Source: Cercis canadensis (taxonomy: Eukaryota > Streptophyta > Magnoliopsida > Fabales > Fabaceae). Taken from it: DNA of 64,000 bases. Made by a program: the position numbers and the translations under genes. The notes under the pieces are model-generated. The model saw nothing but the letters and a program-made list of their open reading frames with translations, was not told the DNA's origin and did not search any database. The stretch is from contig QAOA01002417.1 in assembly GCA_003255065.1 (NCBI GenBank), positions 506,122 to 570,121 on the forward strand, written 5' to 3'. This document shows, one piece after another, positions 1-13,296 of the stretch (the stretch's first letter is position 1; each line of letters opens with the position of its first letter).

Positions 1-741
1 CCACACTTGTTTGGAGAAGCCTTCTTGAAACTCTGACCACGAGGCTTGAAAGAGCATGAAGAGATAGGAAGGATTGGGATATTCTCACAGTTACAAAGCT
101 CTATCATGTACCCATCTGGGTCATGGAAAAACACCTGGTCCACCTTGCTTCCTTCATCTTCTACCACCGCCGTCACATACCTCATTCCCATATCCTCCAA
201 CCTCCTCTTCACCAGCTCAACATCCGTACACTGTTCAAAACCAGTTACATGTTAAAATCTCTATGTTAGATAGAAACTGACATCTTAGATCTACACCATG
301 TTTTAATTTCACTTCATTGAATTGAATAAATGAAGGGGAAAAAAATCTTACTTGGAAAGAGAGATGGTTGTCCTTAGGATTAATGGGTCGTAATTCATTC
401 ATGCAGGTGTCAAACTCATCCATGTCTGGATTCTCGATCAAGTGTATCCCCATACCATAATTGTACAACCTAGAAAAAAATCAAAGACGTTATTAATCTT
501 GGTTTGAGCATAATCATGTTCATGGGTATATATTTGCTTAAGGAAATGATAGAAAAAGAGATGTAATTAGTAATTACCAAGCTCCTCTGAAATTGAAGGA
601 AGAGGGGCGTTTGATGAGGACGAAGCCCAAAACGTCCTCATAAAACCTCACAGAATCCCAAACGGATCTGCACAAGAGAGATACGTGATTGAGTGAGAGC
701 AGGGGAAGTGCCTCGCAGTTGCCTACTTCCTCAATCTCCAT
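1..741 (-). CDS. Glyoxalase I-like (VOC superfamily) protein, 3' end outside the window
   Basis: Three exons are visible on the minus strand: 741-578, 469-352 and 230 to the window edge, with GT-AG junctions and a continuous frame of about 170 codons. The start is the ATG at 741, giving MEIEEVGNCEALPLLSLNHV. The order of motifs is that of the vicinal oxygen chelate fold: LNHVSLLCRSV with a candidate metal-binding His, then SVRFYEDVLGFVLIKRP, then HLSFQ, then VFFHDPDGYMIELCNCEN with the usual metal-binding Glu in MIEL. Plant members of this group are often annotated as lactoylglutathione lyase or glyoxalase I family, but they are shorter than the two-domain enzyme and their substrate is usually not established. 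The family call is secure; methylglyoxal detoxification is only inferred. The last residues, after NKC, lie outside the window, so completeness cannot be judged. Confidence 0.88.
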
Positions 742-1814
742 CTTTCACTCTTGTTTTTCTCTAGACCACTCACCACTCAACACTCAACCTAGCTTTAATT
801 TCTCTTATGCTTTGATGTTTTGCAGTGACTCTAATTGCCTAAGTTGGTCTATATATAAAGCAGGAATTTTTATAGTATCTCTATGCTTTATCCAAGCGTG
901 GCTTCGTTTGTTGTTGTCCTATTGAGTAGGAACTTTCCTAGCAGATTCTTTCAATCTAAGTAGACATGCAGATTTAACATAACTAACACACTCCAGCTAG
1001 CTGCCCATCAGATTATTACCTATGCTGTGTATTTAACTAAATGTCACACAATCAATCTTATTGGTATGAGAATTTAAAGCTTCCGAGGACAGAAAGTACA
1101 AGGTTGAGAATAATATTGAGAAATTTCTCTGATGTTTCCTGCCACAAATTGAATGTTGTTACTTTTTTTCCATTATGTATACTCAACGTTCACTACTAGT
1201 CAGCCACTACGGTACCATCCTCTGTTGTGCGACGTAGTAGCTTGACATTAGCAGGCACAATCAAGAAGCAAATCTTTAGTATGTGGGTTTGTTTGGTTTA
1301 AAGTTTTAACCATTTGATGCTTTTGTAGCAAATCAGATTTGGCAAGTTTTTGTCATTGGAAATTTGGAACACTACCCTCTACTGCTTTATTACTATTTTA
1401 TAGACTTGTAATATAAACAGCACACTCCCTTCTTTCACTAATGCAACAGCTCTCTATTATTCTTCTCTTGTATATACATTCCTTATGTGCACCAGTTACC
1501 CTCGCTAGTGGATTATTCAAGATTTTGAGAAAAAACGAGAGAAAATAATCAAATATCTCTTTCTCAACAGCGTGAAACAAATAGTTCTTGCTGATTTTCT
1601 TCCTCTTTCCATCCAATCTGTATATTAAAACTGTAAGAGCTTTGTTTAGTTAGATCTGAAGTTTTGAAAAGAAAAAAGAAAGATGAATAGATAATGAAGG
1701 ATAGGCAACGACAAAATAAAGAAATTGCTAGACTTAGGTCGCTATGTTCTGTTTTTAACAGCAGCTAAACATATTCAAGTTATCATTTTTTTTTTTTTCA
1801 ATTTATATATGGAG

Positions 1815-2020
1815 TGCTTATTTTCACATCATATTTTACTAATATTATACTTTATTTAATGTCTAAATATAATATAAACTAAATTATTCTCAATTAATAT
1901 AGAAAGTTTTTAATTTTGACTAAATTTTTTTTATATTAAATGAAGATAAATTAATGTATATTATATTTAAACATTAAATAGAGTATAATATTAATAAAAT
2001 TAAGTATAAAAATTATGGCT
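1815..2020. repeat. Foldback MITE-like element, AT-rich
   Basis: The left arm (about 1825-1905) and right arm (about 1935-2015) are reverse complements over some 70-80 bases with scattered mismatches. Shared cores are taatattatact and atttaatgt paired with their complements, and a short T-rich spacer separates the arms. This is the structure of a small non-autonomous DNA transposon. I could not define a clean target-site duplication, so the superfamily is open. Confidence 0.6.
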
Positions 2021-2049
2021 TTGTCATTGTTTTTTTTTTTTTTTAGGTT

Positions 2050-2260
2050 TCTTAGATACTTTTTATATTTATGTAGTATGTCATATTACATGAAATTAGC
2101 CACTATGAGAATGACATGTGTACAAATTAATTATTTTTAAATTTATTTGAGAAAATAAAATAAATTATATTTATATTCAATAAAATATAAAAATTACATA
2201 TACTTGTGATGTCAATATAATATGACATATTTATGTAATATCATAAAATTTTCATTCTTT
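2050..2260 (-). mobile_element. MITE, copy 1 of a three-copy family in this window
   Basis: Read on the minus strand, this segment matches 53650-53860 and 53866-54055 closely. The shared internal signature is gtaatttttatattttatt, followed by an aatttattt block and then aaaaataattaatttgtaca. The ends carry related inverted motifs (atgtcatatta). There is no coding capacity. Finding the same roughly 200-bp unit in two orientations 51 kb apart marks it as a dispersed repeat rather than chance AT-richness. Boundaries are approximate. Confidence 0.65.
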
Positions 2261-4564
2261 TTCAAAAACAAAAAATTGAGAGGCCGGGAGCCTGGGAATC
2301 AGAGGGAAAGCAACACAACCTGGCAGGTCCTTTTCTGGGTCAAGTCACTAAAAATAAGGCTGACTGTGAGCCCAACATCCACATGTAAATGAGCGCAATC
2401 CCATAGCCCACTTAAATCCTTGCCCACTACACACTGCAATGGAGCAAACTTTTTTTCTTTTTGGCGTAAAATGCAATGGAACATAAAATTTTAGATTAAG
2501 AAAAATATACGTGTTGCATTACTCCATGCTAATTGCTAGGGACGAGTCGAATTCATGCCATGCTATCTATTAAACAATAGGTGTAGTGTAAACATAAAAT
2601 TGATATTATATCTTGTGAGAGATTATTTATCATGTGATTTGTATACTTTGTTTGTTTGCGCATGTATTTTTATCAAGTAACATGGTATCTATAAATTGAT
2701 TATTTGGCGGTGAGAAGAACTATACATCACCTAGTCACTACTATGTAATTAAATATAGCCCAAATGTCTATTTAATAATTGACCATAATTTGCCAATGAA
2801 TTGGCTTTTGATTTTACGTTCACCTAATCCACCATGGAATGAATGGCCAATAGTAATTATTGATTAGGCTATAAATCGCTGTTACTGAACCCAATTACCT
2901 ACTTTAAGCCTTAAGCATTTGGATTTGTACGTGGCTTTGCAATCAAATTCAGACTCAGAACATCACCCACTCACCTAATGCACGTTAACTAACACCTAAC
3001 AGACTATAATCATTAATTATATGCTCATCATTGCATTTATTCATCATTTTTTTCAGTTACTACCACTGCAACACCCCGTCTGCTTCTTTATAGCTTTTCA
3101 TTTAAGACAACTAAATTAAACTAGTTAAGATAGATAATTGTAAAGCTAAAACCAAATGGCGTACGTGTATGTGTTTGTATGCAAATGGAAAACGATTTTT
3201 TTGAGTTTCTATAACTTTCTTTTGTAGAACATGCATGAAGGATAACGACAACTTGACAAGTAACAGTTAATTAATTTAATGATAGTATTAATCATCCAAA
3301 ATTAAATGAAATATGCATACTTATTTGTCTCTTTTCTTTTCTAGAATAAATGGCTTTAATTTAATTTTTTCTCTTTTCCGTAGTGCAAAAAATATAATAA
3401 GCAGCACATCAATCCATCTCTTGTTGAAAATTACAGACATGCATGCATGTCTTTAAGTCAACAGTAGTGGCTTTTCCACATTCAGAAAGTACAGTTATGG
3501 GTTTGAAATAGCGAATTCTTTACCCAATAATACATGTAGCTATGTGGAAAAGTCATCAACCAAACTAATATATAGCTTGCTATTTCATCAACCTAATTAA
3601 CGCTAACTATATTGACTAAACATCAAGCTAACACAAACTATATTGACAAATAAATATACCCTGCCCCAGTTATAAATGAAAGAGATTTTGTATTTTTTCC
3701 TCCAGCTCTTTTTTTTTTTTTTTTAATGAATATCTTAATATCATGATATATCTATAATAAACTTAAGTATAGTTTGTCGATCGAAATGAGAATGCATAAC
3801 ACAGGCACAGGGTTCAGAATTGCTTCGTGAGGTGTCCCATAATTTGGTATCAGATAGGGCTAATTCCCCTTTGACATGCCTCTGAGTTCCTAAGGAATCT
3901 CCAAACTCATTTTCCAAATCTCTTGGATTGATTTGAACAAGTCATATGGTGTGTTTGGCACACCCTTAATCATGTTGTATCCATTCTCTATATATATGTA
4001 TGAGTCTGTGATTGTAAACCTTCGAGAAGACCTTTATTATACAGAGATACGACTACAGACCATGATTCAGAAGGTTCAGAGTCACTAATAATCATTTCAA
4101 TCATGCAATGTATGGGCCTAACTTTCACTTTTTATGTGACTTTTATGGGAACATATTCAGTTTCCAGTGAGAATTATGAATATTCAAAACCTTGCGAATT
4201 TATTTTAATGATTAGCTCAATTATTTTATTATTCATATTTTCTAATGATTTACTATATTCTCAATGCATGTGTTGGTTGTTAAACCTCTTCAATATAGGT
4301 AGATACTTGCAGTTTAAAATTCTCTGTCGGCTATTGAAAAAATATAAAAAAAAAACTGAACGGAGGAGGGTAAGAATGGTGTTAGGGGCACATGCAGGTA
4401 TGCATTTCCTTAGCACGTAAACAAGTCTAAATGCATATTATGGTAACTTTATAGTCTAGTTTCATGTTAAAACTAAGTTCATTTTAGTTATAACATTAAT
4501 TTCATTGGACAATGGGTCCTGGCCAATCAAGAATGAATGAATGTTGAGGTTCTTCAGCTTTAGT

Positions 4565-4598
4565 CCCCCCCCCCCCCCCCNTCCCCCCCCCCCCCCCC
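4565..4598. repeat. Poly-C tract interrupted by N
   Basis: Sixteen C, one N, one T and sixteen C. The N at 4581 inside a homopolymer suggests an unresolved join or an unmeasured run length. Confidence 0.9.
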
Positions 4599-5066
4599 TC
4601 CAGGCTTTCTCTCTCTATCACATGCACATGGGGTGCTACTTACTACTTTTGGTCAAAGTGTCCCCAACACCTTTTTCTTTGCCTCACCCTTTGCTAGAGC
4701 TTATTCTTCAAAGCTGCAATATCCATCTACTCTGCTCTCTCACCACCACATCTTCTCTTGTAAAATCTGGATTCCTATTCTTGATAACGTAATTTGAGTT
4801 TACTCAACCCTTTACTACTTTTTACGTACAAAATTAATGAACTGGGGGTTGGGTTATTATACACAGTGGAAAGTCAAAAAAAAAAAGTTCACATGCTTTG
4901 GCTAATTTTTGGCTGTGCATGATTCATTACACTACACTGCTTTTTCTCTCTCTTGTCTGTGCAAATTAGGTACAGGGCTGTGGGTAGATTGGTAATTTAG
5001 ACTTAAAAAAGTTTCAGTGATTACCAGCGTCTCGCTCGTTAAGCGCGGTAGTTCTGTTTCAAAGGC

Positions 5067-5079
5067 TAAATATATAAAC
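5067..5079 (+). promoter_or_regulatory. TATA-like element of the kinesin gene
   Basis: The run taaatatataaac lies about 1.4 kb upstream of the kinesin start codon and is followed by a CT-rich leader typical of plant 5' UTRs. The leader probably contains an intron: a donor fits at 5374 (aag|gtgaaag) and an acceptor at 6221 (ctgcag). Motif evidence only. Confidence 0.5.
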
Positions 5080-6470
5080 AAAGCAACGAACAAAGAAGGA
5101 GACGCCATACCTCTCCTTACAATTTCAAAAACTCACTCACAAAGAAGAAAAAGACTGAAATAACTACATTCACACTCGCTTTAGAGGCGAGAAAGAGAGA
5201 GAAGGAATCCATTTCTGCCTTCTCTCTTATCTTTTTCGCTCTGAATTTTCTTTTCTTTTTTCTTTTTTTCCTCCTCTGCATTTCCCTGCAGCTTTGCTCT
5301 GATTTTGTTTCTAGTGTTCAGATGCAGTCCTCTCAGTGATCTGCTTTTGGATTCGAGATCGCATTTCCATAAGGTGAAAGAATGTTTCAATTTTCAATGC
5401 ATTTTTTTTATTAGTACATCCATGGATGTTGACTTTGAACTTCCACATTATATTTCCACAACAATGCACAGAAATCAAGAACGAAATTCACTGAATTCTT
5501 CATTGTTTAGCTGTTAGGAGTGCATATTTTTCTGCAATTCCGTTTATATTGAAAATGTGGCTTCGTTTCGTGCATTTGATTATAGCGTTCGGATTCGAAT
5601 TTGGGGTCTTCAGTGCCTATATAATATTGAACTGTGCTGTTAAAATAGTAATTTGGTCATCAAAATCTGCTTTAAATTTGCTATTCTGCAATTCTGACTC
5701 AAATTTGTTGGAATGTTTCGGATTTATTTTTAGTTTATTGTTATTAGGATTTTATCTAATATTCATATTCTATTTAAGGAACTTGGTGGTGAGTTCTGTT
5801 TGTATTTTAATGTACAGGCTAAATTTAGGAGAAGTGAAATTTAGTCGGTGAATTAAGATCCATTCATTTTCCTGACAAACTATTTCTGGACTGCTCTGAA
5901 TTGCTCTCTGCACATGAAGTTAGAGTGGAATCTTCCTTGGAAAATTGACTGCCTAATCTTTTTGTCCCCTAGGTAAATTTGTTTTATCAGTTTTTCTAAT
6001 TTTCTATAATCCATGTGAGGAAGAATTTGACAGTCTGTTCCTTGGGCTGGGGACCATCTCAGAAAAATCCAAATTTCCGAATAGAATACAGAAAACACCG
6101 CATTTTGGTCTCAAAATTATACGAGCTTGTCATATTAGTCAATCAGTTTTCTTTTTCTAATTATTATTATCTTAAGGATGGCCGAATATAGCGCTAAACT
6201 TTGATTAGTTTGTTGCTGCAGATAATGATTGGGGCCTGAAAGCTTGAGTGGCCCTTGTTTTCCATGCCATCCCAACAGAACTTGCTTTACGAAAGGATTC
6301 GAAAAGTAATAAATCAAACCAAATAGCAAAGGAAACATTTTGGCAGCTCAAGAGAAAAGTTGAAGGAAAATGGGAATGGCCTTTGGAATGCTCTAAATTC
6401 TTGACTTATGATCTCATTTTCATCGTTGGAGGTGGGCTTTACAAGAGGAGAAAAGAAGCCAAGGTGAGAA

Positions 6471-9400
6471 ATGGGTTCTATTGGTGGGGACGAGGCAATG
6501 CAAGGTCTCAATGGCCGTGAGGAGAGAATTTATGTTACTGTTCGTATGCGGCCTCTGAATGAGAAGGAGATTGCAAGAAATGATGTGTCGGATTGGGAAT
6601 GCATCAATGATACTACCATCATATATAGGAACAACCTTTCAGCTTCCGACAGGTCCCTGTACCCAACAGCTTATACATTTGGTAAGAAGACACTTATCTT
6701 AATCTTACAATTGCATGTGATTTAGTTTATTCGTGTGATGAATGCCTTTTGGCTCCTTGTATATATTCATCTGTATGGATGAATTTTAAAATATGGTTGA
6801 CTTGGAGAATAAGGTGGGAATTCGCCTTAATTGATGTTAATGATGCCTTGTGTTCCTGTTATACAATGTACTGGACGTTCTGTTACAATTGAAGACTTGA
6901 AATTTCCTCGGGATCTTTGTTCGGTCTCTATATTTTGCTAAATCCGTAGGTGTCAAGCTGATTTATCACCATTCTGTTTTTGAGGAGATTATTTCTGTAA
7001 TATGTTGTAAATCTGGTCATATATATACAAGAATTTGAAGGTGGTCCATTTCTTTCTCTGAGAAGGCAGGGTGTCTGTCAGTGAAGAAACATTCTACAAA
7101 GATAATATTTGGCTTCTATATGATTAGACACATAGTTAAGATAAAAATTTGCTTCCCTCTTCTGATCTGCGTTCCTTTCTTTTGGCTGTAGACAGAGTAT
7201 TTAGGAACGATTGCTCCACAAGGCAGGTGTACGAAGAAGCAGCTAAAGAAGTTGCTCTTTCAGTTGTCAGTGGCATCAACTGTGAGTTTTTCCCCTTTAT
7301 CTGCCATTTCCCATTTTTGAGCATCCGTTGGACTCCAATAATAACATCTTCCTTCTGTCTCTCTCTCTCTCCCGGGCCCCCCTTCCCACATTGTTGGGTC
7401 TTGTAATTTATTGTACCAGCAAGCATTTTTGCATATGGACAAACAAGCAGCGGAAAGACATTCACCATGAGTGGTATAACTGAGTACACTGTAGCAGACA
7501 TTTACGACTACATAGAAAAGGTAAATGAAATCTGAACTCATGGCCGCATTATGCTGTCTTGCCCCAAAACCATTTTCTGATTAGATAATGTGTTGATCTT
7601 TTACAGCACAAGGAAAGAGAATTTGTTTTGAAGTTTTCAGCGATTGAGATCTATAATGAATCTGTCAGGGACCTCCTTAGTTCAGACAGTAGTCCACTCA
7701 GACTTCTTGATGATCCAGAGGTAAATATCTTCATTGCTTTCACAAAGGAGCTTGTATATGTACATTTTGCTAACAGTTAGTCGTTTTGACAGAGAGGGAC
7801 AGTCGTTGAGAAACTCACCGAGGAAACTTTGATGGACTGGAACCATTTTATAGAACTTATTTCTTTCTGTGAAGGTAAGGATGGCCTGAACTATTCTTGC
7901 TTCAACTGATTTTACCCGGACTGACTTTCGTTATTTTTCCTTTCTTCTTGCTGTTAAAAATATTTTGTCCAACTAGACCAGACTGCATAGTTTACTTTTG
8001 ATGGCATTTTTGTAGCTCAAAGGCAGATTGGGGAGACATCCCTGAACGAAGCAAGCTCCAGATCCCATCAGATTCTCAGACTGGTATATTTGTTATCATT
8101 TTTGTTAAAGCTTATGAATTTGTTTTCTAGTCTGTGTAGCATCTTCACTTACATTTTCCGGAATATGTGGTTCTGCAGACAATCGAAAGTTCTGCACGTG
8201 AGTTTTTAGGAAATGACAAGTCAAGCTCTCTTGCTGCTTCTGTGGTATGACTGATTTAGTCAGATTAATTGGAAATAAACAAGAATCAATTTGATATGTT
8301 ATAGAACATCAATAGGAAATTAAAATGATAATATTTTTCTTCTTGGGTACAGAATTTTGTTGATCTAGCAGGAAGTGAGCGTGCATCCCAGACATTATCA
8401 GCTGGCGCAAGGTTGAAAGAGGGTTGCCACATAAATCGTAGTTTATTAACTCTAGGAACTGTTATCCGCAAACTCAGGTTAGTTTACTAATCCTTGGTTC
8501 TCTTCCTTACGTGAGATTATTGTTCTACTACATATAATACCTTTGCGGTGACTCCTTTATTCATCTCTTTAAATATGAGGTTGTAAATCAAGGTCTGTTG
8601 ATGTTCCTAATGGTGGCATCTGCCACATTTAGCTGTATAGAATACAAAACAAGTGACATAGTGATAAAGTTAATCTATTCCTATCTCTGTCTATTGACTT
8701 TTCCTGTCACCATTCATTTTAATGGAAGTTATGGCCACCGGGTTTATCTTGATTAAATGCACTATGACTTGTTTTCAAATATCATTTTTCCTTTGGCACA
8801 AATAGTTAAGCAATTATTGACAAGTGATAGCAAATTAAGAAACTGTAGGATTTACTAGATATACACGATTGGTTGGCATTTGTTTCCTTTCAAGCCCCAA
8901 ACTCCAGTGCACTGCTTCATCTTGTAATTGCATTCTTATGTGTTCATTCTCAGCCGATTACTAAACGGTTCACTGTTTTGGGACATTATGAGCAGATGAC
9001 TGCCCTGGAGACTAGTTTCGTTCCAAAACTTACTTGATGAGTCTATTAGTTAACATATGAAATATTGAGAATCTTTTATTGAATTTCTTTTCGAATTGTT
9101 TCTTTCACTTCTATCTAAAGACAATGAATTTGGTTACAGCAAGGGGAGAAATGGGCATATTCCTTTCAGAGATTCAAAGCTAACCCGCATACTGCAGTCC
9201 TCCTTAGGAGGCAATGCTAGAACTGCAATCATCTGCACCATGAGCCCTGCACGGAGCCATGTTGAACAAACAAGAAATACCCTCTTATTTGCAAGTTGTG
9301 CTAAAGAAGTGTCAATTAATGCACAGGTCAATGTAGTGATGTCTGATAAAGCGTTGGTTAAGCAATTGCAAAGAGAATTGGCTAGGCTGGAAAATGAGTT

Positions 9401-12170
9401 GAGAAATTCAGGCTCAGCCTTGCTTACAGCTGATTCTGCTGCATTATTAAGAGAAAAAGACCTCCAAATTGAGAAGGTGATGACTTTAGCAATAAAATTC
9501 AAAAATTTTTGAGCCACTAATATAGAAGTTGTCCTATATCTCTCACAACAAGGGAAAATTCTAGTTCATATAAATTGATAAGATATATCAGCCACAATGT
9601 TGCATTATGTATATCCTATTCCTTGAAAGTGGATTGTATTGTTTGTATGTCCTATAGAACTCCATTATTGTATGTTTATCTATGACTTTCTATTATTGTA
9701 TGTCTTGTGGTACCTCTATGTTCATTTTTATCATATTGAATTGTCCTTTTTCATATAAAGCTTTTACCTGTAAATTTGCAATAAATTTTCTTTACTTGAT
9801 TTTGATATGCAATACTCTTCCCATGCATTTATTTTGGTAATCGTGAAGATCCACTTTTCAATTGATTTTTTATATATGCTTTGTGGTTATATATAGTCAC
9901 TAAATATTTGACGTGTAATGCTTGAGTTTTAAGCATATGTTTCTTTCAGGCTGTAAATATATGAATTCTGTTTCTTACCCCCTTCCCCACTCTTCTGTAC
10001 ATGCAGTTAAAGAGAGAGGTAACAGAGCTGACTTTGCAACGAGACCTTGCTCAATCTCAGATTAAGGATATGTTTCAAGTGGTCGGAGATGATTTGTCTT
10101 CAATGGAATTTGTAAGTTTATTTGCCTGCCCTAAAGCAAAGTTATCCACTATGCCTTCTTTAACTAAACATTCCTGCCCATTCTCCAGGAAAGTTTGGAT
10201 CCTCAATATCCCAAATTACGTGTGCGAAGTTCATGGGAATTTGAGAATCAAGCATTAGAGGCACCCAAATTATTAGGTTTTCACTCCCGAGATAGTGTCA
10301 GATCTTTTGATGCATCTCAATATTCAGATGGACACAGTTTTAGTTCTGATGAGAACTTGTTCCAACTTCCTGACTTTGAGAAGAATCTTCCCCGCAGAAA
10401 TTCTTCCCCACCACTGTCGGCTACTGTAAGGAGTGATTTGGATCAGGATCAAATTGAAGAACAACATCCTGAAAATTTAGAGGATCTCTGTAAGGAAGTT
10501 AGGTGCATTGACTCAGAAGATCTAATTACTAATAGATATACACACTCAGACATGATTGACTTAAGCCCGAATCACTATGCTGACTCTAATGCATCATCTC
10601 CTCGGGCAAATACAACTACCTCGGGATTGACCATAGTTGAGAATAGAGACAATAAGGATTTGGGTTCATCTATATTAAAGGAATGCAAAAAACTGAACAG
10701 CTTCCGCCAACTTTTAGCTGTTCCCTCGCCAGAGAAAATTTCTCCTAGCGAATCTGAAAATAATATATCTTGTTCTAGAAGAAGCTTGAAGTTGACCAGA
10801 ACTAGAAGTTGTAAAGCAAGTATCATGAGGAATTCATCTTCAGATTGGTTTGACAAGGAAGAAATAATTGAGAACACACCCCCAACAGGGATTGAAAAAG
10901 AATTCACTGGAAGACCTGAAGGATTTCAGAGGAAGTCTTACACGCTAAATTATAATGCCAATGCAGAGAGGCTGTTTGGGAATGGTTCTGAGAATTCTGT
11001 GGGAAGTGCTGGTGTTGATGAGCTTAAAGTGCAAAATGTCAAAACTTCCATTGACAGGGAAAATAATGGCAATGGTGCCTTAGCATTTGAAAGAAATGAA
11101 GAGGCAGATCTTGAAAGTGTGAAGCAACTGGCGAACCACAAGGTAAGCTTCTTTCTGTTCATCTTCTTTCCTTCCTTCCTTTCTTCTTCTTGTTCTTGTT
11201 GCCCAATGTTGATGGCTACATAAGTGTTACTGGACCTGATTGAGAATTTTTGCACATCGCTTTATAGATTCCATCTCTTCTAGCTCTGTTTAACCATGTT
11301 ACTGATGCGAGAAAGATGTACTTATGAAATTAGACTTTCAGTTTTATAGTATTAGTTGACTTGCAAAATCTGCATTATCTGAGATGTCGGAGACAGGATT
11401 CTATGTTATGAGTTGTTTTGAATTACAGGTTCTGGAGACAGAATTAAAACCAGTCATGCGTGAAAAGAATTTCAAAGATGTTGGCTTGGACCCCATGCAA
11501 TCTGATGGCGAGACTCCTTCAGATTGGCCTTCGGAATTCAAGAAGCTCCAAAAAGAGATTGTTCAGCTATGGCATGCTTGTAATGTTTCGTTGGTTCACA
11601 GGACTTACTTTTTCCTTCTATTTAAAGGTGATTCATCAGATTCTATTTATATGGAGGTAGAGCTGAGGAGGCTGTCGTTTCTCAAGAAAACCTTTTCCCG
11701 AGGTGATCAGACTGTGGAAGATGGTCGAACTCTTACACCTTCTTCAAGGTAACAACAATATTTCAAGTATCCAAATTTATTTAAAACTCATCTACTTTAA
11801 CAAGTAATAACAAAACTTATCATCTGTTTCCTCTGCAAACAGCATGAGATATCTTCGAAGAGAGAGGCAGATGTTGAGCAAGCAAATGCAGAGGCGTCTG
11901 TCTAAAACTAATAGAGAGAACCTCTACAAACAATGGGGCATTGAAATGAACTCAAAGCATAGGAGATTGCAGTTGGCCCACCGCTTGTGGAGTGCGGCAG
12001 AAGACATGAACCACATCAGAGAGAGTGCCGCCATTGTTGCAAAGCTGGTTGGTTCAGTAGAGCCAGACCAAGCTTTGAAGGAGATGTTTGGACTCAACTT
12101 TGCCCCACGACGCACATCTAGTAGAAGGAGATCTTTTGGGTGGACAGTCAGCATGAAGCATATTTTGTGA
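6471..12170 (+). CDS. KIN-7 kinesin-like motor protein with NACK-type C-terminal domain
   Basis: Thirteen exons keep frame throughout: 6471-6681, 7192-7281, 7420-7520, 7607-7720, 7793-7874, 8016-8083, 8179-8244, 8353-8477, 9140-9476, 10007-10111, 10189-11142, 11429-11748 and 11843-12170, about 966 residues in all. The N-terminal motor shows [14 protein letters not shown], the P-loop GQTSSGKT, switch I NEASSRSH, switch [10 protein letters not shown] and the microtubule-binding [18 protein letters not shown] neck and coiled-coil segment follows ([19 protein letters not shown]), then a long Ser-rich middle, mostly in the 954-base exon 11. Exons 12-13 encode the DUF3490/NACK_C region ([20 protein letters not shown] through RRSFGWTV). 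KIN-7 motors move toward microtubule plus ends; NACK-type members act in the phragmoplast at cytokinesis. The N-terminus looks closer, from memory, to Arabidopsis At2g21300/At4g38950 than to NACK1/HINKEL, so the exact role is uncertain. Confidence 0.95.
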
Positions 12171-12782
12171 GGTTGAAACGGATCACCATCATCATATAGG
12201 AAGGTTAATACTTAATGTGGCCATGTAAAAATTCCAAGGGCATCACTTAAAGTAGATAATTCTTTTTATTTTTTTCACCCTTATAAAACAAATTACTCTC
12301 TATTTTATGTTTCTGGGTCTGATTGCCATTGATTGTAAAGAGGTTTATAAAGCACGTGCAACTTCAAGCTAGATGCTTTCTTCATCTGTTGTAGACTCTG
12401 TCGAGTTGGAACACAAAAATTGTTAAATACGTCTTGTTACCAATAAACAATTATTACTGCTATATGATTTTTTTTTCCTACAAATTACAATGGTGATTTC
12501 TGTAGCAGCCCATTGGCCCCATTCTTAGTTAATGTCGGGAATCAATTTGCAATTTAATGAATAAGATTACCCCCATGAACACTTTAAAAAAAAAATCTCA
12601 AATGGCTAGAAATTGAATCTAAGCGAAATATCCTCTCTACTTTTCAAACCTTTGATATTTTAATCCGATTCCTAAAATCAGCAGTAGAAAATTGATTCTT
12701 ATTACAGTTCTTTTTTGGCGATAATCCTTGTCAGTTACAGTTATATATACTCTAATTAATGACTGACTGGCCATAATCCTTT
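12171..12782. other. Kinesin 3' UTR and short intergenic spacer
   Basis: AT-rich DNA after the kinesin stop with no ORF of note. The first 150-250 bases are probably 3' UTR. Nothing else could be recognised before the start of the tandem duplication. Confidence 0.5.
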
Positions 12783-12957
12783 TTATTATTAATTATTCTT
12801 TAGTACGCAAAGGTCATCGATCTCATCTTGTTATTTATATTTTATATATAAATAAATTAATTAAATAATAAGTTCACATTAATATACTACCCTTCCTCCA
12901 ATTTTTGTCTTTTCCTGATACATATTGGATCTTTCTCACTAGCTATCTCTCTCTGAA

Positions 12958-13296
12958 GTTGAAGAGTATTGATGTTTGTGAAGGGATGATGAGGAGCAAT
13001 AGGGACAGGTAAGGCATCTTATTTGCTGTTATGTTGGTCAGTCATTGCTCCTACAGGAGCTGTGATTTTCTACTATTCACTCTGATTACTCATAATGGCT
13101 ACTACACATCCTAAGCCAGAAGAAGGNGTTGAAGAGTATTGATGTTTGTGAAGGGATGATGAGGAGCAATAGGGACAGATAAGGCATCTTATTTGCTGTT
13201 ATGTTGGTCAGTCATTGCTCCTACAGGAGCTCTGATTTTCTACTATTCACTCTGATTACTCATAATGGCTACTACACATCCTAAGCCAGAAGAAGG
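12958..13296. repeat. 169-base direct repeat meeting at a single N (probable assembly artefact)
   Basis: Bases 12958-13126 and 13128-13296 are the same 169-base sequence, with two differences that I could see, separated only by the N at 13127. The paralogous copy B holds this sequence once. The simplest reading is two overlapping contig ends placed side by side instead of merged. A real 169-bp tandem duplication is possible but less likely. Confidence 0.8.

Larger units (their letters stand above)
742..5040. other. Intergenic region between glyoxalase-like and kinesin genes
   Basis: About 4.3 kb of AT-rich DNA with no ORF I can assign. It holds a foldback element (1815-2020), a copy of a MITE family (2050-2260) and a poly-C tract interrupted by an N (4565-4598), all listed separately. 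The ORF-like stretches here (for example 4103-4420) are of low complexity and match no family I know. The first few hundred bases should hold the promoter of the minus-strand glyoxalase-like gene; a TATA-like run, tctatatataaag, lies near 850 in plus orientation, but I cannot assign a core promoter. Confidence 0.6.

Noticed and set aside
3830-3870. tttggtatcaga, resembling a primer-binding site of plant LTR elements
   Set aside because: Only about a dozen bases match, and no long terminal repeats or coding remnants were found around it, so no fossil element is called.
5549-5851. 100-codon hydrophobic ORF upstream of the kinesin start
   Set aside because: Lies in the probable 5' UTR intron of the kinesin gene, T-rich, with no family resemblance.
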